Assembly (NCBI GenBank): GCA_964561785.1
Contig: CAZLRF010000019.1
Span: 1 to 64,000 of the forward strand
Length of the DNA stretch: 64,000 nt
Direction: 5' to 3'
DNA from: DATBSL01 sp964561785
GTDB lineage: Bacteria; Acidobacteriota; Vicinamibacteria; Fen-336
In this document: piece after piece, positions 30,147 through 38,321 of the stretch
How positions within the stretch are numbered: position 1 is the first letter of the stretch
How the letters are laid out: each line of letters starts with the position of its first letter
The notes under the pieces: model-generated
What the model saw: only the letters and a program-made list of their open reading frames with translations
What the model was told of the DNA's origin: nothing
Databases searched by the model: none
Position numbers and translations under genes: made by a program

Positions 30147-31442
30147 TCAGGGATAGATCCGGTACAGCATCCTGGGGAAGGCGATGGTTTCCCGCAGGTG
30201 GTCGATGCCGCAGATCCAGGTCACCACCCGCTCGATGCCCATGCCGAACCCGGCGTGCGGGAACGAGCCGAACCGCCGCAGGTCGAGGTACCACCGGAAC
30301 GCCTCCTCGGGCAGCCGGTGCTCGCGGATCCGCTTCAGCAGGATGTCGTGGTCGGCGAGGCGCTCGCCCCCGCCGACGATCTCCCCGTACCCTTCGGGGG
30401 CGAGGATGTCCGCGGAGAGGCTCGACTCCGGGTCCTCCGGGTCGGGCGCCATGTAGAACGCCTTGATCGCGGCCGGGAAGCGGTGGACGACCACCGGCCG
30501 GTCGTACTCCCCCGCGATCAGGGTCTCGTCCGTGCCGCCGAAGTCGCTGCCCATCGGGGTCTGCGAGCCCTTCCCCTGGAGCAGCTTCATCGCGTCGCGG
30601 TAGTGCAGGCGCGGGAAGGGGGCCTTCACGTTCTCGAGCTTCGAGGTGTCGCGCTCGAGCACCGCCAGCTCCTCCCGGCGCGTGGCGAGCGCCTGCGCGA
30701 CGACGTGGCAGACGAGCCCCTCCGCGAGCGCGATCGCGTCGTCGAGGTGGGCGAAGGCGATCTCCGGCTCGACCATCCAGAACTCGGTGAGGTGGCGCCG
30801 GGTCTTCGACTTCTCGGCCCGGAACGTCGGCCCGAAGCAGTAGACCCGGCCGTGGGCGGCCGCGGTCGCCTCGTTGTAGAGCTGGCCGCTCTGGGTCAGG
30901 TAGGCCGTGCCCTCGTCGAAGTAGGGCACCGCGAACAGCGTGGTCGTCCCCTCGCACGCGGCCGGGGTGAAGATCGGCGTGTCGACCAGGATGTATCCCT
31001 GGGCGTCGAGGTAGTCCCGCACCGCCTTCACCACCGTGTGGCGCACGCGGGCGATCGCGTGCTGGCGGGCCGAGCGCAGCCAGAGGTGGCGGTGCTCCAT
31101 CAGGAACGCGGTGCCGTGGTCCTTGGGCGTGATCGGGTAGTCGTGGACGCTCTGGAGGACCGTGGCCGAGGAGACGTCGACCTCGTAGCCTCCCGGCGCG
31201 CGATGGTCGGCGCGGACCGCGCCCTCGATCTCGAGCGAGCTCTCCTGCCCCGCCTTCTCGAGCGCGTCCCAGGCCTCGGGCGCCACCGCTTTCTTCGACA
31301 CCACGGCCTGCGCGTAGCCCGACCCGTCGCGCACGATCAGGAACTGCAGCTTCCCGCTCGACCGCTTGTTGTGGATCCACCCGCGGACGCGGACGCTGTG
31401 TCCCACGTGGTCCTTGAACTCGTCGATCCTCGCGGTCTTCAT
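30147..31442 (-). CDS. asnS: Asparaginyl-tRNA synthetase
   Basis: Charges tRNA-Asn with asparagine. 431 residues: N-terminal OB-fold (HSVRVRGWIHNKRSSGKLQF, about 13-32) and a class II catalytic core with motif 2 FRAEKSKTRRHLTEF and motif 3 GFGMGIERVVTWICG. The motif-2 neighbour MVEPE and the STSQ-like substrate loop fit AsnRS rather than archaeal-type AspRS. Its presence means Asn-tRNA can be made directly. It is downstream of a cell-wall sugar gene run, 16 bp after the kinase gene. Confidence 0.93.
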   Translation of the reverse strand: MKTARIDEFKDHVGHSVRVRGWIHNKRSSGKLQFLIVRDGSGYAQAVVSKKAVAPEAWDALEKAGQESSLEIEGAVRADHRAPGGYEVDVSSATVLQSVHDYPITPKDHGTAFLMEHRHLWLRSARQHAIARVRHTVVKAVRDYLDAQGYILVDTPIFTPAACEGTTTLFAVPYFDEGTAYLTQSGQLYNEATAAAHGRVYCFGPTFRAEKSKTRRHLTEFWMVEPEIAFAHLDDAIALAEGLVCHVVAQALATRREELAVLERDTSKLENVKAPFPRLHYRDAMKLLQGKGSQTPMGSDFGGTDETLIAGEYDRPVVVHRFPAAIKAFYMAPDPEDPESSLSADILAPEGYGEIVGGGERLADHDILLKRIREHRLPEEAFRWYLDLRRFGSFPHAGFGMGIERVVTWICGIDHLRETIAFPRMLYRIYP

Positions 31443-31458
31443 CGTGTCCTCGATTCCG

Positions 31459-32490
31459 TCAGTCGAGCTCCGGCACGTGGCGGGCGAGCGTCCGCCACAG
31501 CCTCTCGAGCTCGGGGTAGCGCGAGAGGTTGTGCCGGGCGTGGGCCAGGGTGCGAGGGATGTAGGGCAGGTAGACGGGGTTGCTCCGCACCGTGGCCATG
31601 AAGCCGAACGTCCCGAGGGCCTTGAGGTTGCGCTGCACGCACATGAGATCGAAGCGGCGGCGAAAGACCTCGCGCGGCTCGTCGGGGGCGGCCTTCTGCC
31701 GGAAGCGCTCCTTGAGCTCCTCCCGCAGCGCCTCCGGCACGTCGACGTAGGCGTCGCGCAGCAGCGAGGCGAGGTCGTACGTGACGGGGCCCATGCGGGC
31801 GTCCTGGAAGTCGATCCAGTAGAGCCGCTCGCGGTGCAGCATCAGGTTGCGGCTGTGGTAGTCCCGGTGGCACAGAACGCGCGGCCACGAGGCGATCTCG
31901 TGGCTGAGCTGGTGGAAGGCCTCCGAGAGCGTCGCGCGGTCCTCGACGGTGAGGTCGCGCCCGCGGTGCCCCTCCACGAAGTGCTTGAGGAAGTAGTGCA
32001 GCTCCCACGAGAGCTTCTCGATGTCGAACGCGATCCGGAAGCACTCGGCCCTCTGCGGCCCGAGGGCCGCGCGCTGCTGGAGCTGGGCGATCTCGTCGAC
32101 GGCCTCGCGGACGAGCTCCTCCCGCCTCCCGTCCCCCGCCTCCTCGAGGACGGCCTGGAGGGTCAGGTCGCCGAGGTCTTCCTGGAGGACGATCCCCCGC
32201 TCGCCGTCCACGGCCTCCGTGGCCGGCACCGGCAGGCCGTAGGAGACGAGGAGCGCGTGGACGGCGTTGTAGGTCAGCTCGTCGGGGGCGAACGGCCCCG
32301 GGTACAGGGCGAGCACCCAGCTCGTCCCCCCCAGCCGCACACGGTAGTAGCGCCGCGTCGACGCGTCGCCCGAGAGGGCCACGACGCTCGCCTCGCCCCC
32401 GCCCGGCCCCCGCTCTCGCAGGAACTCGCGGACGAGGGCGGCCGCCTCCTCCGGCCCCCGTGCCTCGCCTGCCGTCGCCTGTGCGCTCAC
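31459..32490 (-). CDS. Phosphotransferase of the APH fold, AmgK-like (cell-wall amino-sugar kinase)
   Basis: 343 residues with the aminoglycoside phosphotransferase fold: catalytic loop CHRDYHSRNLML near 225-236 and metal-binding IDFQDARMGPVTYDLA near 243-258. IDFQDARMGP is typical of AmgK, the anomeric MurNAc/GlcNAc 1-kinase of the Pseudomonas recycling route. The start (GTG, 4 bp after the nucleotidyltransferase stop) and the adjacent MurU-like gene strongly support that reading: AmgK makes the sugar 1-phosphate, MurU makes UDP-MurNAc. Assignment comes from motif and context. Confidence 0.8.
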   Translation of the reverse strand: MSAQATAGEARGPEEAAALVREFLRERGPGGGEASVVALSGDASTRRYYRVRLGGTSWVLALYPGPFAPDELTYNAVHALLVSYGLPVPATEAVDGERGIVLQEDLGDLTLQAVLEEAGDGRREELVREAVDEIAQLQQRAALGPQRAECFRIAFDIEKLSWELHYFLKHFVEGHRGRDLTVEDRATLSEAFHQLSHEIASWPRVLCHRDYHSRNLMLHRERLYWIDFQDARMGPVTYDLASLLRDAYVDVPEALREELKERFRQKAAPDEPREVFRRRFDLMCVQRNLKALGTFGFMATVRSNPVYLPYIPRTLAHARHNLSRYPELERLWRTLARHVPELD

Positions 32491-32494
32491 CCGA

Positions 32495-33502
32495 TCAGAT
32501 CTCCACCCAGGCCATGTCGCCCCGCCTCTCGACGCCTTCCCCGGGCGACTCGCCTCCGGCGACCACGCCCCACGGAAGCACGATCACGTCCTCGGCCCTC
32601 TCCCCCGCCCGGACCACGCCGCCCTCGGCCACGATCGCGCGGACCGCGGACGCCCCCGGCTCGACGACCGCGCCGTCCCACAGGACGCTGCGAACGACCC
32701 GCGCCGAGCCGCCGACCCGGGCCGCCCCCACCACGCAGCGGCGCACCGTCGCGGTGGCGCTCACCCGCGCCCGGGGCGACACGAGCGACCGATCGCGAGA
32801 GCGCCCCGGCACGAGCCGCAGCTGCGCGTCGCGATACAGCGCGGGGCGGCCGAAATCGTACCACGCGCCCCGCGTGTGCACGCCCTGCAGGCGCTCCCCC
32901 TCGGCGAGCAGCGGGACGTAGAGGTCGCGCACGCTGTCCGAGGGACCCGGAGCCAGCCGCTCGAGCAGCGCCGGGTCCATCACGTGGACGCTCGCGAACA
33001 TCGACACGCGCCCGCGCGCGGGCGAGGGCCGGCCCGCGATCGAGAGGATGCGGCCCCGGCGGTCGGTCACCACCGGCGAGTAGGCGCGAGGCGGCGGGTT
33101 CTCCCGCAGGGCCAGCGTCGCCCGCGCCGCCGACGCGCGGTGCACGGCGAGGAGGCGCCGCAGGTCGAGGTCGAACAGGACGTCGCCGTTGACGATCAGC
33201 AGCGGCTCGTCGCCGAAGAGCCCCCGCACCGCCCGCGGGCCGCCGCCGGTCCCGAGCACGACCGGCTCCTCGGCATAGCGCACCCGCAGGCCGAACCTCC
33301 GACCCGAGCCCACCGCGTCCACCACCGTCTGCGGCAGGTGGTGCAGGTTCACGACCACGTCCCGGACGCCGGCGCGGGCCAGCTTCTCCATCGTGAGGTG
33401 CAGGAGCGGCCGGTTGAGGACCGGCAGCGCCGGCTTCGCGCGCAGGAGCGTGAGCGGCCGCATCCGCGTGCCGAGCCCCGCGGCGAGCACCATCGCCTTC
33501 AT
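32495..33502 (-). CDS. Sugar-1-phosphate nucleotidyltransferase, MurU-like
   Basis: 335 residues. The N-terminal nucleotidyltransferase domain has VLAAGLGTRMRPLT (residues 5-18) and the substrate-site KPALPVLNRPLL, then IVNGDVLFD near 105. Unlike the short MurU it has a C-terminal extension (about 235-335) of hexapeptide-like repeats (VSPRARVSATATVRRCVV) ending GVVAGGESPGEG, so it resembles NDP-sugar pyrophosphorylases with a left-handed helix. Its ATG overlaps the CYTH stop (ATGA). Pairing with the AmgK-like kinase suggests UDP-MurNAc or another UDP-sugar product; specificity is not proved. Confidence 0.82.
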   Translation of the reverse strand: MKAMVLAAGLGTRMRPLTLLRAKPALPVLNRPLLHLTMEKLARAGVRDVVVNLHHLPQTVVDAVGSGRRFGLRVRYAEEPVVLGTGGGPRAVRGLFGDEPLLIVNGDVLFDLDLRRLLAVHRASAARATLALRENPPPRAYSPVVTDRRGRILSIAGRPSPARGRVSMFASVHVMDPALLERLAPGPSDSVRDLYVPLLAEGERLQGVHTRGAWYDFGRPALYRDAQLRLVPGRSRDRSLVSPRARVSATATVRRCVVGAARVGGSARVVRSVLWDGAVVEPGASAVRAIVAEGGVVRAGERAEDVIVLPWGVVAGGESPGEGVERRGDMAWVEI

Positions 33503-34041
33503 CGCGGGAAGACCATGTCCCCCCGGCCCCCGCCGGCGAAGAACAGGCCGATGTAGGACTCCGCCACGTAGTCGGCGGCGGAGAACCCGAGCTGCCGCGC
33601 GACGGCGTGAATGCCCGCAGCGTCGCCCTCGATCTCGAGGAAGTCGCCGATCGGGGTCTCGTCCACCTCGACGGCCTGGCCGCCGAGCGACCAGCTCTCG
33701 CGGTGCTTCTGGTAGCGGAAGACCGGCGCGAGGCCCAGGCGCAGGAGGATCGCCTCCACCTCGCCGGGTCTCGCGACGGCGCTCTCCCGCTCCTCGCGGG
33801 TCTTGACGCCCCCCTCGATCGTCCGTGGCCCCTTGTAGGTGAGGGCCCCCCCGTCCGGGGTGGTCCGCAGGCGCAGCACACCGCCCGACGCGCGCAGCGT
33901 GCCGCGGGCGTCGTCGAACAGCACGTTGTCCTCGAAGTGGCGCTCCCGCACGAGGACGGCCCCCGCGCGCCGGAGGAGCGCCCGCGCCGCCTCCGCGGAG
34001 GCGACGCGGATCTTGACCTCGGTCTCCCTCGGTCCGCCCAT
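33499..34041 (-). CDS. CYTH-domain protein, class IV adenylate cyclase/triphosphatase type
   Basis: 180 residues forming one CYTH triphosphate tunnel: the N-terminal ETEVKIRV at 6-13 is the signature E-x-E/K strand, followed by RLRTTPDGGALTYKGP near 55-72, KTREERES, and the closing VDETPIGDFLEIEG near 125-140. Members are class IV adenylate cyclases, thiamine triphosphatases or inorganic triphosphatases; the sequence does not decide between them. Stop overlaps the next gene's ATG, so they are translationally coupled. Confidence 0.88.
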   Translation of the reverse strand: MGGPRETEVKIRVASAEAARALLRRAGAVLVRERHFEDNVLFDDARGTLRASGGVLRLRTTPDGGALTYKGPRTIEGGVKTREERESAVARPGEVEAILLRLGLAPVFRYQKHRESWSLGGQAVEVDETPIGDFLEIEGDAAGIHAVARQLGFSAADYVAESYIGLFFAGGGRGDMVFPR

Positions 34042-34049
34042 CGCCCGGC

Positions 34050-34550
34050 TCAGGCGGTGGGCTCGATCACCCGCACCTTCATCTCGACGCGCTCGTTCGG
34101 GTTGTCCCGGCCGTCGCGCGGGGTGCCGACGATCCTGTCCGCGACGTCCATGCCCCGCGTCACCTGCCCGAAGGCGCTGTACTGCCGGTCGAGGAACGTG
34201 GAGTCGGCGACGCAGATGAAGAACTGCGAGCCCGCGCTGTCCGGGTCCTGGGCCCGGGCCATCGACACGACGCCCCGCCGGTGGCTCGTGTCGTTGAACT
34301 CCGCCTTGATCGTGTAGCCGGGGCCGCCGGTCCCGTGCGTCGACTTGCCCGACCTCGCGTCCTTCGTGTGGGGGCAGCCGCCCTGGATCATGAAGCCCGG
34401 GATGACCCGGTGGAACGTCGTCCCGTCGTAGAAGCCCTTCCGCGCGAGGTCGAGGAAGTTCTTCACGTGCCCGGGCGCCTTGTCGGGCAGGAACGTGAGT
34501 TCGATCTCGCCGAACTTCGTCTCGATCACCGCGCGGGCCGTCTCGGCCAT
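34050..34550 (-). CDS. Peptidyl-prolyl cis-trans isomerase, cyclophilin type
   Basis: 166 residues, no signal peptide, so cytoplasmic. The cyclophilin core is intact: KNFLDLARKGFYDGTTFHRVIPGF is split here as DGTTFHRV and IPGFMIQGG (catalytic Arg in FHR), GPGYTIKAEF, and the SAGSQFFI pocket near 105-112. GGAGG lies seven bases before the ATG. Only 8 bp before the CYTH gene, in the same operon. General folding factor. Confidence 0.95.
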   Translation of the reverse strand: MAETARAVIETKFGEIELTFLPDKAPGHVKNFLDLARKGFYDGTTFHRVIPGFMIQGGCPHTKDARSGKSTHGTGGPGYTIKAEFNDTSHRRGVVSMARAQDPDSAGSQFFICVADSTFLDRQYSAFGQVTRGMDVADRIVGTPRDGRDNPNERVEMKVRVIEPTA

Positions 34551-34605
34551 GTTAGGACCTCCGTGGAATCCACCGACTCTACCCGACGCCCGTCGGGATT
34601 GCGAG

Positions 34606-35949
34606 CTACCGGCTCGTTTGCGTCCCGCCCGCCACCGCCTCCAGCAGCCGGTCGATGTCGCCGTCGAAGCGCGTGTCGCCGGTGCGGAGCAGGATCCGGC
34701 GGGCGGCGTCCCGTTGTCCGTTCTTCGCCAGGCAGAGCGCGCGGTTGATCCGCGCCTCGGGCGGCAGCAGCCAGCCGTCGCCCCGCGCCTCGAGACCGTC
34801 GAACGCCTTGCGCGCCTCGGCCGCGCGCCCGGCCCGGAAAGCCTCGACCGCGGCCGAGAACTCGGGCGGGAAGGGCTCGTCCTCGCCGGGGGCGAGGCCC
34901 TCGGCGAGCAGGGCGGGCGGCGGCGCCGGCGGCGAGCGGTCGACGGGCCTGCGGTTCCACGCCGCGCGCGGCCGCGTCTCCCGGACGTCCTCCCGCTGGA
35001 GGGCGGCGAGGGCCTGGCCGACCTCCACGCCGAACGGGGCCTTGACGACGGCGAGGGTCCACCCGCCCCGCGCCACCAGGAGCAGGGAGCGAGGGGCGAG
35101 CGCGAGTCGCCGCGCGAGGTCGGGGCCGAGAAGGAGCGGCCAGGGTCGCTTGTACAGGGCGAGCACCTGGCGCAGCGCCTGGTCCTGGTCGTCCCCCGGG
35201 GGCAGGGCGAGGACACGCGCGTCGCCCGCCTGCCGGGCGAGGACGTCGAGGTCGGCCGAGCAGTGGCGGCAGGAGGCCTCGGCCGCGTAGACGATCGTGA
35301 CCCGCGCGTCGTCGAGGCGGAAGACGGGGGCGGTCGACAACCGCACGCCGGGCGGCAGCTCGAGCGGCCCCTCGCGCAGCTCGACCGCCTTGCCGAGCGT
35401 CGCCTGCAGCCGGCCGCGGTCGATCTCCGCCTGGGCGCTCGGGAGGCCCGCCGCGTCGGCCGCCTGCGCGATCACCTCCGCCGCCTCCGGCTCGAGGCGC
35501 ACCAGGCCGGAGATGGCGCGCTGCACCACGTCGAGGGCCTCTCTCCCCCGCCCCTGCGCGTTGAGCGAGCGGGCGAGGGCGAGCCCTCTCGCCGGGGACG
35601 CGTCGAGGAGGAACGCCCGGCGCTGGTAGCGCGCGGCCGGCACCGGTTGTCCCAGGCGCGACAGCGCCGCGCCGACCGCCTCGTACAGGCCCGCGCGGTG
35701 CCGCCGGTACGCCTCGCGGGCCGCCTGGAACTCGTCCTCCACCACCTCGCCCTTGCGGCCCGTGGCCACGAAGTCGGTGGGGACGAACTCCGCGGTCATC
35801 GCCAGGGCGCGGCGGGCGGCGTCGAGGGCCGCCGCGGGATCCGCGTCGGCCGAAGACGAGACCGCCAGCCGCTCGGCCTCCGCCGGGCCGCCCGGGCGCG
35901 CGGCGGGCGGGGCCGCGACCGCGAGAGCGAGGAGAACGACGATGCTCAA
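34606..35949 (-). CDS. Exported protein with thioredoxin-like CxxC and TPR-like helices
   Basis: 447 residues. A short hydrophobic start (SIVVLLALAVAAPPAA) suggests export. Residues about 30-180 are Ala/Arg-rich helical repeats like TPRs; about 200-330 looks like a thioredoxin fold with the redox-type motif SCRHCSADL near 232; the C-terminal 110 residues again look like TPR helices (AVEAFRAGRAAEARKAFDGLE). TTG start with GGAGG five bases upstream. Follows the GerMN gene by 13 bp. A periplasmic disulfide role is possible but unproven. Confidence 0.75.
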   Translation of the reverse strand: MSIVVLLALAVAAPPAARPGGPAEAERLAVSSSADADPAAALDAARRALAMTAEFVPTDFVATGRKGEVVEDEFQAAREAYRRHRAGLYEAVGAALSRLGQPVPAARYQRRAFLLDASPARGLALARSLNAQGRGREALDVVQRAISGLVRLEPEAAEVIAQAADAAGLPSAQAEIDRGRLQATLGKAVELREGPLELPPGVRLSTAPVFRLDDARVTIVYAAEASCRHCSADLDVLARQAGDARVLALPPGDDQDQALRQVLALYKRPWPLLLGPDLARRLALAPRSLLLVARGGWTLAVVKAPFGVEVGQALAALQREDVRETRPRAAWNRRPVDRSPPAPPPALLAEGLAPGEDEPFPPEFSAAVEAFRAGRAAEARKAFDGLEARGDGWLLPPEARINRALCLAKNGQRDAARRILLRTGDTRFDGDIDRLLEAVAGGTQTSR

Positions 35950-35962
35950 CGGGGCCTCCAGG

Positions 35963-36607
35963 TCACGGGACGGACGTCGGCGCCTCGCCGGGCGTGGGCG
36001 ACGGCAGGGCGAGGAGCGTCATGTCCGGCGGCAGCGGGCGAGAGACGTCCACGTGCCCTCCGAACGACTCGACGGCGACGTCGTCGACGAGCAGCCGCAC
36101 GCGCCTGACCGCCGGGAAGTTGGTGACCACGGTGTTCACGACCGAGTAGACGGTGAGCATCTCGGCCTTCGAGCCGCCGGGCAGCCCGGCCGCCGCCTCG
36201 CGCGAGAGGTCCACGAAGGCCACCCCGCTCGCGTGCACGAAGACCTCGAGGACGCGCGTCCCCGCGGGCAGGGTGGCTCCGAGGCCGGTGGACGAGCCCT
36301 TCGCCAGCTCCTCCACCACGATCCGCAGCTGCGCCGCGAGGTCGGGGGAGAAGGCCACCTCGCGCTCCTCGGGCAGCAGCCCGTCCTGGCCGGGCGCCTC
36401 GAAGTACAGGCGCACGCGGATCCGGCGCGAGGCGCTCTCCTCCTCGTCGCCCGCCGGGGCCGGGGTCTCGTCGGCCGGGGGCTCCTCCGCCTCGACTGCC
36501 GCCGGAGCGCGCAGCAGGGAGGCCCAGCGCGGGGCGGTGAGCGAGACCGTGGCCAGCAGCCCCGCGAGGCCGAGCACGGTGAGAGCGTCGGCCGCCCGGG
36601 GCGTCAC
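35963..36607 (-). CDS. GerMN-domain protein
   Basis: 214 residues: N-terminal hydrophobic anchor (about 8-28), acidic Pro-rich linker, then a GerMN (sporulation/germination) domain about 60-200 with VRLYFEAPGQDGLLPEER, VFVHASGVAFVDLSREA and VYSVVNTVVTNFPAVRRVRLLVD seen in shorter pieces. GerMN domains occur in non-sporulating bacteria next to amidases. Its GTG overlaps the amidase stop (GTGA), so both are made together. Function in these bacteria is unknown; envelope role likely. Confidence 0.85.
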   Translation of the reverse strand: MTPRAADALTVLGLAGLLATVSLTAPRWASLLRAPAAVEAEEPPADETPAPAGDEEESASRRIRVRLYFEAPGQDGLLPEEREVAFSPDLAAQLRIVVEELAKGSSTGLGATLPAGTRVLEVFVHASGVAFVDLSREAAAGLPGGSKAEMLTVYSVVNTVVTNFPAVRRVRLLVDDVAVESFGGHVDVSRPLPPDMTLLALPSPTPGEAPTSVP

Positions 36608-38118
36608 GGGAGGCCCGGGGGCGCGCCCCCGCCGCCGAGCCGCGCGGCGCGCTCCCGCCGGAACCGCTCGATGCCCCGGGCGAGCGCGCTGGCGATCCGT
36701 GTCTGGTGGGCCTCGGACGCGAGGAGCTTCTCCTCCTCGGGGTTGCTGATGAAGGCGACCTCGACGAGCACCGCCGGCATCGCGGCCCCGACGAGCACCC
36801 GGAAGGGAGCCTGCTTGACGCCGCGCCCCTCGCTGCCCGTGACCACCGCGAGCTCCTCCTGGATCCGCGAGGCGAGGGCGGAGCTGTCCTCGAGGTGCTC
36901 GGCCTGCGCCATGTCCCAGAGGATGAGGGCGAGGTCCGACCCCGGGGGCGCGCCATCGAGGGGCGGGGCCGCGCCCTCGAGCTGGGCCACGAGGCGGGAG
37001 TCGTCGTCGCTCGCCTGGTAGGAGAGGAAGTACACCTCGCTGCCCTTCGCCACGCGGGCCCGGCTCGCGTTCGCGTGGATCGAGACGAAGAGGTCCGCCT
37101 TGTAGTTGTTCGCGATCGCCGTGCGCTCGTCGAGCGGGACGTCGATGTCGCCGTCCCGGGTCAGGAAGACCTGGAGGCCGCGGGCGTTGACGAGCTCGGC
37201 GCGGAGCTTGCGGGCGATCGAGAGGGCCACGTCCTTCTCCAGCGTGCCCCCCGCCCCCCGCGCCCCGGGGTTCTCGCCGCCATGGCCGGGGTCGATGACC
37301 ACCGTGCGGACCGTCGGCTCCTCCGCCGGGCGGGGCGGGCGAGCGGCGGGAAGAGCGGCCGGTCTCTCGCCCGCCGGAGCCGGGGCGCCGGAGAGCTCGA
37401 GGACGAGCCGCGCCGGGGACTCCTGCTCGGTCGCCTTGAGCCCCCTGAAGCGCGGCCCGAGCTCCACCGCGAACACGTTGTCGGGGCCCCCGAGGAACTG
37501 GACCGACTCGACGATCCCCCCCGCGGGGCGCGTCGCGGGAAGAGCGACGTCGACGAGGTCCCGCGGCACGGCCACCGTCACCCGGTCCGCCTCCTGCTGC
37601 ACCCGGAACGGCACGCTCTCGCTCGCCTCGAAGACCACCCTCACGAGGTCGGCCCCGGGGTAGGCGCCCACGGACACGCGCGGGATCGACACCGGTCCGA
37701 CCACGAGCACCCGCGCCGCGGAGCGCCATTCGACCGGCCGGTCGAGCAGCGGTCCGACGAGCCGGGGCAGCCCGTCGACCGGCACCAGCCAGCGGCCGCC
37801 CTCGAGCAGGACCGGCGCCGAAAGCAGCCGCAGGTCCCCGTCGACGGACACGAGGCTCTTCCCGCGGTGCAGCACGACCTCGCGGCCGCCCCTGTGCACG
37901 GTGGCGGCGCCCGCCCTCGCGTCGCTCGTCAGGGTGGCGCCGAATCCGGCGAGGACGTCCTCGAGCGCGACGCGCTCGCCGTCGCCGCGCGCGAGCGTCG
38001 CGACCTCCCGCCGCTGCGTGGCGGTGAGGACGGTGAGGCTGCCCGGCCCGGCCGCGAGCGCGGGGACGAACGCGAGGAGCGCCGCCGCGGCGTGGAGGAC
38101 CGAGCGCGGGAGGGCCAT
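36604..38118 (-). CDS. N-acetylmuramoyl-L-alanine amidase, AMIN + Amidase_3 (AmiC-like)
   Basis: Zinc amidase that cuts the MurNAc-peptide bond of peptidoglycan. 504 residues: signal peptide (1-24), an N-terminal copper-amine-oxidase-like beta domain to about 130, AMIN domain about 150-230 (VRVVFEASESVPF), Pro linker, and Amidase_3 from about 265. Zinc ligands are seen: His279 in DPGHGGENPG, Glu in GTLEKDVAL, His in SIHANAS, and the catalytic Glu in EVAFISNP. The ATG at 38118 lacks a strong ribosome site. First gene of a cell-envelope run ending in asnS. Confidence 0.94.
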   Translation of the reverse strand: MALPRSVLHAAAALLAFVPALAAGPGSLTVLTATQRREVATLARGDGERVALEDVLAGFGATLTSDARAGAATVHRGGREVVLHRGKSLVSVDGDLRLLSAPVLLEGGRWLVPVDGLPRLVGPLLDRPVEWRSAARVLVVGPVSIPRVSVGAYPGADLVRVVFEASESVPFRVQQEADRVTVAVPRDLVDVALPATRPAGGIVESVQFLGGPDNVFAVELGPRFRGLKATEQESPARLVLELSGAPAPAGERPAALPAARPPRPAEEPTVRTVVIDPGHGGENPGARGAGGTLEKDVALSIARKLRAELVNARGLQVFLTRDGDIDVPLDERTAIANNYKADLFVSIHANASRARVAKGSEVYFLSYQASDDDSRLVAQLEGAAPPLDGAPPGSDLALILWDMAQAEHLEDSSALASRIQEELAVVTGSEGRGVKQAPFRVLVGAAMPAVLVEVAFISNPEEEKLLASEAHQTRIASALARGIERFRRERAARLGGGGAPPGLP

Positions 38119-38321
38119 CTGGGCGAAGCCGTTCAAGGAAGGCAGTTTAAGGGCACCCGCGCGGTCGCCGCAAGGCGGCCGCCGCCTCGCTGCGGCATTC
38201 CCGATCGAAACGCTCGAAGAACGCGAGGTTTTCGCATCCTTTTTCGGGCGGGGGCCTCGATTTCGGGGCATCCGCGCGAGGGGCGGGGCGTAGAATCCTC
38301 GAAGAAGAGGAGGCGATCACC

